The translations under genes and the position numbers were made by a program. This document shows positions 58,963 to 64,000 of a stretch of DNA of 64,000 nt, in pieces (the first letter of the stretch is position 1; each line of letters opens with the position of its first letter). Below the pieces are notes generated by a model, which was given only the letters and a program-made list of their open reading frames with translations, was not told the origin of the DNA and did not search any database. Origin of the DNA: Sphaerotilus hippei (lineage in GTDB: Bacteria; Pseudomonadota; Gammaproteobacteria; Burkholderiales; Burkholderiaceae_C); NCBI RefSeq assembly GCF_003201595.1, contig NZ_QJJS01000001.1, positions 248,001 to 312,000 on the forward strand, written 5' to 3'.

Positions 58963-59298
58963 GCGGACGGAGTTCCGGTCCCGCCGCGGCGGGACCGGAC
59001 CGGTCTGGAGGCAGCCTGCGGGCTGCCTTTTTCATTTCCGGCGCCTGATCGTGCAATCGGACCGCGACACCACCCACACTTCGGCGGTTCCGGGTGTTTG
59101 GCTGGGTAGAACTGTCATGGAGCTCCCGCCATCATGCGTACCGCGGGGCAGACCCGAGACCGTCGCTGAAGGCTTGTTGCAGGCCACAGAGCTCCACTGG
59201 CTCGCAGCGACGTTCTCGGCTCGGGAGGGGTTGAATCACACGCCTCCCCCCGCGCGAATTCCAGGCCCGGGCCGCGCCCAGGCGACAATCGCGATCCT
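58963..59298. other. Intergenic region between yidC and mnmE
   Basis: About 340 bases. The first part has a GC-rich hairpin (58975-58998) and the yidC terminator; the rest has no supported gene, repeat or RNA. A promoter-like run before mnmE (ACAATCGCGATCCT at 59284-59297) may be the mnmE promoter. Nothing else seen. Confidence 0.65.
59009..59032 (+). terminator. Rho-independent terminator after yidC
   Basis: AGGCAGCC, loop TGCG, GGCTGCCT, then TTTTC. It ends the rpmH-rnpA-yidD-yidC transcript. Confidence 0.85.
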
Positions 59299-60732
59299 AT
59301 GCTGTCGCACCTCCAGGACCCCATCGTGGCGATCGCCACCGCCGCCGGCCGAGGCGCGGTCGGCATGGTCCGTGTTTCCGGCCCGGACCTGAAGCCGCTG
59401 GCGCAGCGGCTCATCGGCCGGGTGCCGACCGCCCGCCATGCCCACTACGGCCCTTTCCTCGATGCGGCCGGCCAGCCGCTGGACCAGGGCCTGGCGCTGT
59501 ACTTTCCGGCCCCGCACAGCTACACCGGCGAAGACGTGCTCGAGCTGCAGGCCCATGGCGGGCCGGTGCTGATGCAGCTGCTGCTGGCGCGCTGCCTCGA
59601 GGTGGCGGCCGAGCCGCTCGATGCCGACCGGCCCGGCGGGCCGCCGTGCTGCCCGGGCCTGCGCCTGGCGCGGCCGGGCGAGTTCACCGAACGCGCCTTC
59701 CTCAACGACAAGCTCGACCTGGCGCAGGCCGAGGCGGTGGCCGACCTGATCGATGCCAGCACCGAGGCCGCGGCGCGCAGCGCGGCCCGCTCGCTGGGCG
59801 GGGCGCTGTCCCGGCCGGTGACGGCGCTGCACGACGGCCTGGTCGAGCTGCGCATGCTGGTCGAGGCGACGCTCGACTTCCCGGAGGAGGAGATCGATTT
59901 CCTGCAGCAGGCCGATGCCCGCGGTCGCCTCGACCGCCTGGCCGATCGCCTGGCCACGCTGCTCGACGCCGCCCACCAGGGCGCGCTGCTGCGTGAAGGG
60001 CTGACGGTGGTCATCGCCGGGCAGCCCAATGCCGGCAAGAGCTCGCTGCTCAATGCGCTGGCCGGCGCCGAGCTGGCCATCGTCACCGCCATCCCCGGCA
60101 CCACGCGCGACAAGGTCAGCCAGACCATCCAGATCCAGGGCGTGCCGGTGCATGTGGTCGACACCGCCGGCCTGCGGGCCGACCACGAGGCCAGCGACGA
60201 GGTCGAGCGCATCGGCATCGGGCGCAGCTGGCAGGCCATCGCCGATGCCGATGCGGTGCTGTTCCTGCACGACCTGACGCGCCTGGGCGAGCCGGACCAC
60301 GTGGCCGCCGACGCGGCGATCGGGCAGCGCCTGCCTGCCGGTGCGCGGCGCGTGCATGTCTACAACAAGGCCGATGCGGTCGACGCGGCCGTGCTGGCCG
60401 CCCGGCCGCAGGAGGCGGAGCCGTCGGTGGTGCTGTCGGCACGCACCCAGGCCGGGCTGGACGAGCTGCGCCGCACGCTGCTGGAGATCGCCGGCTGGCA
60501 TGCCGTGCCCGACGGCGTCTTCATCGCCCGCGAGCGGCATCTGCAGGCGCTGCGGGTCGCGCAGCAGCATCTGCAGCAGGCCCGGGCGCTGGCCGCGCTC
60601 GACGATGGCGCCCTCGACCTGCTGGCCGAGGAGCTGAGGCTGTCGCACGACGCGCTGGGCGCGATCACCGGCCACTACACCCCCGACGACCTGCTCGGCG
60701 ACATCTTCAGTCGTTTCTGCATCGGCAAATGA
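59299..60732 (+). CDS. mnmE: tRNA modification GTPase MnmE (TrmE)
   Basis: A 477-residue GTPase that with MnmG adds the carboxymethylaminomethyl group at uridine 34 of certain tRNAs. The N-terminal folate-binding domain ([16 protein letters not shown]... region), central helical domain ([10 protein letters not shown]), and G domain with [16 protein letters not shown] (G1), DTAG (G3) and NKAD (G4) are all present, and the C-terminus ends with the conserved FCIGK that carries the catalytic Cys. It lies after yidC, separated by its own promoter-like region; the same order occurs in many proteobacteria. Confidence 0.97.
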   Translation: MLSHLQDPIVAIATAAGRGAVGMVRVSGPDLKPLAQRLIGRVPTARHAHYGPFLDAAGQPLDQGLALYFPAPHSYTGEDVLELQAHGGPVLMQLLLARCLEVAAEPLDADRPGGPPCCPGLRLARPGEFTERAFLNDKLDLAQAEAVADLIDASTEAAARSAARSLGGALSRPVTALHDGLVELRMLVEATLDFPEEEIDFLQQADARGRLDRLADRLATLLDAAHQGALLREGLTVVIAGQPNAGKSSLLNALAGAELAIVTAIPGTTRDKVSQTIQIQGVPVHVVDTAGLRADHEASDEVERIGIGRSWQAIADADAVLFLHDLTRLGEPDHVAADAAIGQRLPAGARRVHVYNKADAVDAAVLAARPQEAEPSVVLSARTQAGLDELRRTLLEIAGWHAVPDGVFIARERHLQALRVAQQHLQQARALAALDDGALDLLAEELRLSHDALGAITGHYTPDDLLGDIFSRFCIGK

Positions 60733-60842
60733 CATGACCCGGGCTCGCGGCCCGGGTCCCGGTCTTATCATCAGGTGGTCGTCAATTTCAGGCCGACCGG
60801 AGCAGTCCTTGGATGCCTCGGACCCGGTCAGCGGAGCAAGCC

Positions 60843-61310
60843 ATGGATCTCGATGAACTGGTTCGATCGGTTCAGTCACTGAAGACGGAAGACGGCTTCT
60901 ACGCCCGGCTGGGCCTGCCGGAATGGCGCACGCTCGGAACCTACCTCACGCCCTACCAGCTGCGCAGCGGCGACCTGCTGATCAAGCAGGGCGACATCGA
61001 CCGCACGGCCTATTTCCTGGCCAGCGGCAGCCTGCAGATCTACGTGGCCGGAGCGACCCCCGGCAGCAGCCGCATCGTGCTGCTGCGTCCGGGCGCGCTG
61101 GTCGGCGAGACGGGGCTGTTCAGCGATGCGCCGCACACGGCCAATGTCGAGGCGATGACCCCGGCGGTGGTCTGGGCGCTGCAGCTGCCACGCTTCGAGG
61201 AGCTGGCGCAGCGTGCGCCGGGCATCGCGCTCGAGTTCATGCGCGCGGCCGGCGCGGTGCTGACCTGCCGTGCGCGCGCGCAGCAGACCCTGCGCACCGC
61301 GATGACCTGA
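60843..61310 (+). CDS. Stand-alone cyclic nucleotide-binding domain protein
   Basis: A 155-residue protein containing one cNMP-binding beta-roll (about residues 25-135): RSGDLLIKQGDIDRTAYFLASGSLQIYV, then RIVLLRPGALVGETGLFSDAPHTANVEAMT, with the phosphate-cassette-like GALVGETGLFSDAPH. There is no DNA-binding winged helix after it, only a short helical tail, so it is not a Crp-type activator. It may bind cAMP or cyclic di-GMP as a small effector protein. The ribosome site GCGGAG precedes the ATG. It is alone between mnmE and the Kef antiporter, which is on the other strand. Confidence 0.82.
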   Translation: MDLDELVRSVQSLKTEDGFYARLGLPEWRTLGTYLTPYQLRSGDLLIKQGDIDRTAYFLASGSLQIYVAGATPGSSRIVLLRPGALVGETGLFSDAPHTANVEAMTPAVVWALQLPRFEELAQRAPGIALEFMRAAGAVLTCRARAQQTLRTAMT

Positions 61311-61332
61311 GCCGCGGCCAGGGCGCGGCGCT

Positions 61333-63336
61333 TCAGCCGCGCAGCAGCTTGCCCTCGGCCAGGGCCAGTGCCTCGGGGGCGCCGCTGATGACCAGCACGT
61401 CGCCGCCCTGCAGCGCCAGTTCGTCGCTGGCCTCCAGCACCTGGCCGCTGAGCCGGCGCACGTTCACCACCGAGACGCCGACCGCGTGCAGCGCCAGTTC
61501 GCCCAGCGCCACGCCGACGGTCGGCGAGGCCAGCGGCAGGCTGACGGTGTGCAGCCGTGCCTGCTGCTGGTCCCCGCCGCCGCCGAGGTCGTCGTCGGCG
61601 CCGTGGAAATACCCCCTCAGCAGCCCGTAGCGGGCATCACGCGCGTCCTGGATCAGCCGGATCACCCGGCGCACCGGCACGCCCACCAGCGCCAGCGCAT
61701 GGCTGGCCAGCATCAGCGAGCCTTCGATCGCCTCGGGCACGACCTCGGTGGCGCCGGCGGCGCGCAGCTTCTCGAGGTCGACGTCGTCGATGGTGCGCAC
61801 CACCACCGGCACCTGGGGCGCATGGTCGCGCACATGGTGCAGCACCTTCAGCGCCGACTGGGTGTCGTGGTAGCTGACCACCACCGCGCTGGCACGGGCC
61901 AGGCCGGCCGCCATCAGGCTCTGCAGCCGGGCCGCATCGCCGAACACCACGCTCTGGCCGGCGGCGGCGGCCTGCCGCACCCGGTCCGGGTCGAGGTCGA
62001 GCGCCATGTAGGGAATGTGTTCATGCTCGAGCAGGCGCGCCAGGTTCTGGCCCGAACGGCCATAGCCGCAGATGATGACGTGGGCCTCGGTGCGGATCGA
62101 GCGCCGGGCGATGCTGGTCAGCTGCACCGACTGCATCAGCCAGTCGGTCGCCGACAGCCGCATCACGACGCGGTCGCTGTGCAGGATGATGAAGGGCGTG
62201 GCCAGCATCGACAGCACCATGGCGGCCAGCACCGGGCTCATCCACTGGTTGGCGATCAGGTGCTGCTCGGCCCCCAGCGTCAGCAGCACGAAGCCGAACT
62301 CGCCGGCCTGCGCGAGGTAGAGGCCGGTGCGGATGGCCACGCCCGGCGTGGCGCCGAACCAGCGCGCCAGCGCCGCCACCGTCACCGCCTTGGTCAGCAC
62401 CGGCAGCACGCTCAGCGCCAGCACCAGGGCCCACTGGTCGAGCACCGGGCGCCAGTCGAGCTTCATGCCGATGGTGATGAAGAACAGGCCCAGCAGCACG
62501 TCGTGGAAGGGCCGGATGTCGGTTTCCACCTGGTGCTTGTATTCGGTCTCGGCGATCAGCATGCCGGCGACGAAGGCGCCGAGCGCCAGCGACAGTCCGG
62601 CGTGTTCGGTCAGCCAGGCCAGGCCCAGCGTGACCAGCAGCAGGTTGAGCACGAAGAGCTCCTCGCTCTTGCGCTTGGCCACCAGCGTGAGCCACCAGCG
62701 CATCAGCTTCTGGCCGCCCCACAGCAGCAGCGTCAGCAGCACGGCGGCCTTGGCCAGCGCCGAGCCCAGCGTGCGCCAGAGGTCGTCACCGCCCTGGGCC
62801 AGCGACGGGATCAGCACCAGCAGCGGCACGACGGCCAGATCCTGGAACAGCAGCACGCCCATGACCCGCCGGCCGTGCTCGCTCTCGATCTCGAGCCGCT
62901 CGGCCATCATCTTGGCGACGATCGCGGTGCTGGACATCGCCATGGCCGAGCCGAGTGCCACCGAGCCCTGCCAGGACAGCTCCCAGGCGCGGCCCAGCAG
63001 GCTGAAGAGCCAGGCGAGCATCACGTTGCCGACCACCGCGCCGAGCACGGTCAGCACCACCTGCCCCATGCCCAGGCCGAACACCAGCTTGTGCATGCTG
63101 CGCAGCTTGGGCAGGTTGAACTCCAGCCCGATGACGAACATCAGGAAGACCACGCCGAACTCGGCCAGGTAACGCACCCCGGCCGAGTCGCGCGCCAGGG
63201 CCAGCGCGTTCGGTCCGATCACCACGCCCACCAGCAGGTAACCCAGCATCGCGGGCAGTTTCAGCAGGCGGCAGCCGACGACACCCAGGACGGCGGCAAA
63301 CAGATAAAGCAGAGCGAGTTCGAGGTTGGTGGCCAT
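61333..63336 (-). CDS. Kef-type potassium/proton antiporter (CPA2) with RCK domain
   Basis: A 667-residue inner-membrane transporter. The N-terminal 390 residues have about twelve hydrophobic segments of the CPA2 family (AVLGVVGCRLLKLPAMLGYLLVGVVIGP; MSSTAIVAKMMAERLE in the fourth unit). The C-terminal part has a TrkA-N/RCK domain (VIICGYGRSGQNLARLLE, about residues 415-540) and a TrkA-C domain. It exchanges K+ for H+ and is probably gated by glutathione adducts or nucleotides, as KefB/KefC are. It is divergent from kdsD, with about 50 bases between. Confidence 0.9.
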   Translation of the reverse strand: MATNLELALLYLFAAVLGVVGCRLLKLPAMLGYLLVGVVIGPNALALARDSAGVRYLAEFGVVFLMFVIGLEFNLPKLRSMHKLVFGLGMGQVVLTVLGAVVGNVMLAWLFSLLGRAWELSWQGSVALGSAMAMSSTAIVAKMMAERLEIESEHGRRVMGVLLFQDLAVVPLLVLIPSLAQGGDDLWRTLGSALAKAAVLLTLLLWGGQKLMRWWLTLVAKRKSEELFVLNLLLVTLGLAWLTEHAGLSLALGAFVAGMLIAETEYKHQVETDIRPFHDVLLGLFFITIGMKLDWRPVLDQWALVLALSVLPVLTKAVTVAALARWFGATPGVAIRTGLYLAQAGEFGFVLLTLGAEQHLIANQWMSPVLAAMVLSMLATPFIILHSDRVVMRLSATDWLMQSVQLTSIARRSIRTEAHVIICGYGRSGQNLARLLEHEHIPYMALDLDPDRVRQAAAAGQSVVFGDAARLQSLMAAGLARASAVVVSYHDTQSALKVLHHVRDHAPQVPVVVRTIDDVDLEKLRAAGATEVVPEAIEGSLMLASHALALVGVPVRRVIRLIQDARDARYGLLRGYFHGADDDLGGGGDQQQARLHTVSLPLASPTVGVALGELALHAVGVSVVNVRRLSGQVLEASDELALQGGDVLVISGAPEALALAEGKLLRG

Positions 63337-63386
63337 GCATTCCCTAGAATCGCCCTATCCTAAATCAGCCCAGTGCCCGCCTGCCT

Positions 63387-64000
63387 GTGACCTCCTTGCC
63401 CTTCGATGCCGACCGTGCCCTGCAGATGGCGCGCCAGACCTTGCAGATCGAGGCCGATGCGCTCCACGAGCTGCAGGCCCTCCAGGGCGAGAGCTTCGTG
63501 CGCGCGGTCGAGGCCATGCTGCGTGGCACCGGGCGGGTGGTCGTCATGGGCATGGGCAAGAGCGGCCACGTCGGCCGCAAGCTGGCCGCCACGCTCGCCT
63601 CCACCGGCACGCCGGCGCTCTTCGTGCATCCCGGCGAAGCCAGCCACGGCGACCTGGGCATGGTGCTGGCCGACGACATCGTGCTGGCGCTGTCGAACTC
63701 CGGCGAGAGCGACGAGCTGGCCGCCATCCTGCCCGCGCTCAAGCGCCTGGGCGTGACGCTGGTGGCGATGACCGGCCGGGCCGAGTCGACGCTCGCGCGC
63801 CACGCCGACCTGGTGCTGTCCACCCAGGTGCGCCGCGAGGCCTGCCCGCTCAACCTGGCGCCGACCGCCAGCACCACCGCCCAGCTGGCGCTGGGTGATG
63901 CGCTGGCGGTGGCCCTGCTCGACGCCCGCGGCTTCCGCGAGGAGGACTTCGCCCGCTCGCATCCGGGCGGTGCGCTCGGCCGCAAGCTGCTGACCCATGT
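63387..64000 (+). CDS. kdsD: Arabinose-5-phosphate isomerase, N-terminal part
   Basis: The frame begins at GTG 63387 and runs past the window edge. The SIS domain matches KdsD: AVEAMLRGTGRVVVMGMGKSGHVGRKLAATLASTGTPA, followed by ALSNSGESDELAAILP. KdsD converts ribulose-5-phosphate to arabinose-5-phosphate, the first step of Kdo synthesis for lipopolysaccharide. The C-terminal CBS pair expected in KdsD lies beyond the window. Divergent from the Kef gene. Confidence 0.9.
   Translation, partial: MTSLPFDADRALQMARQTLQIEADALHELQALQGESFVRAVEAMLRGTGRVVVMGMGKSGHVGRKLAATLASTGTPALFVHPGEASHGDLGMVLADDIVLALSNSGESDELAAILPALKRLGVTLVAMTGRAESTLARHADLVLSTQVRREACPLNLAPTASTTAQLALGDALAVALLDARGFREEDFARSHPGGALGRKLLTH

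Noticed and set aside
58963-59298. Possible tRNA, small RNA or mobile-element remnant between yidC and mnmE
   Set aside because: No cloverleaf, no repeats and no conserved frame could be seen apart from hairpins explained as terminator structures.

Overview
The window is high-GC (roughly 70%) chromosomal DNA with dense, protein-coding gene packing. The gene content fits a Burkholderiales betaproteobacterium, most likely near the Leptothrix/Sphaerotilus/Rubrivivax group (placement is inference from protein character and GC; no rRNA is present). It spans the chromosome replication origin: dnaA-dnaN-gyrB run leftward and rpmH-rnpA-yidD-yidC-mnmE run rightward from an intergenic region at about 55.9-56.2 kb that holds DnaA boxes. 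No IS element, prophage, CRISPR array, tRNA or rRNA was seen.

Layout: 1-6.9 kb, an L-rhamnose uptake and catabolism operon (rhaI end, rhaSTPQ CUT2 ABC importer, mutarotase rhaU, kinase rhaK). 6.9-10.6 kb, queD and a frameshifted queE, an MFS transporter, a divergent AraC regulator and a small ORF. 10.6-19.1 kb, a signalling island: receiver, CHASE3 histidine kinase, YCII protein, then a translationally coupled HD-GYP regulator, PAS membrane protein and large hybrid kinase. 19.2-23.0 kb, an HPF/RaiA-like protein, a divergent LysR/SDR pair and a sedolisin lipoprotein. 23.3-26.1 kb, a PepSY, cytochrome b561, response regulator and histidine kinase operon. 26-38 kb, housekeeping and envelope genes, including an LdtD/MepK peptidoglycan pair and a thiol oxidoreductase/ABC ATPase pair.

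37.3-38.3 kb holds a Crp/Fnr regulator that looks like the CO sensor CooA, directly upstream of a cowN homologue (CO protection of nitrogenase), with a perfect TGTCG-N6-CGACA palindrome between the two coding functions. This implies a compact CO-sensing nitrogenase-protection module and a diazotrophic host.

38.8-50.2 kb is a catabolic island. A leftward operon encodes a Dabb protein, maleylacetate reductase, two Gfo/Idh/MocA dehydrogenases (one IolG-like), a TIM-barrel sugar isomerase and a CUT2 sugar ABC importer. Beside it a LysR regulator is divergent from a hydroxyquinol 1,2-dioxygenase, followed by a FucP-like sugar transporter. Joining cyclitol/sugar redox enzymes to aromatic ring-cleavage enzymes is the most unusual gene combination in the window and may be an undescribed route from a cyclitol or an aromatic glycoside into the 3-oxoadipate pathway.

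50.6-64 kb holds the replication genes, origin, ribosome/RNase P/membrane insertase genes, mnmE, a cNMP-binding protein, a Kef-type antiporter and the start of kdsD. Two slippage-prone repeats (CCGG x4 in queE and C9 in the next gene) are notable sequence-level oddities.
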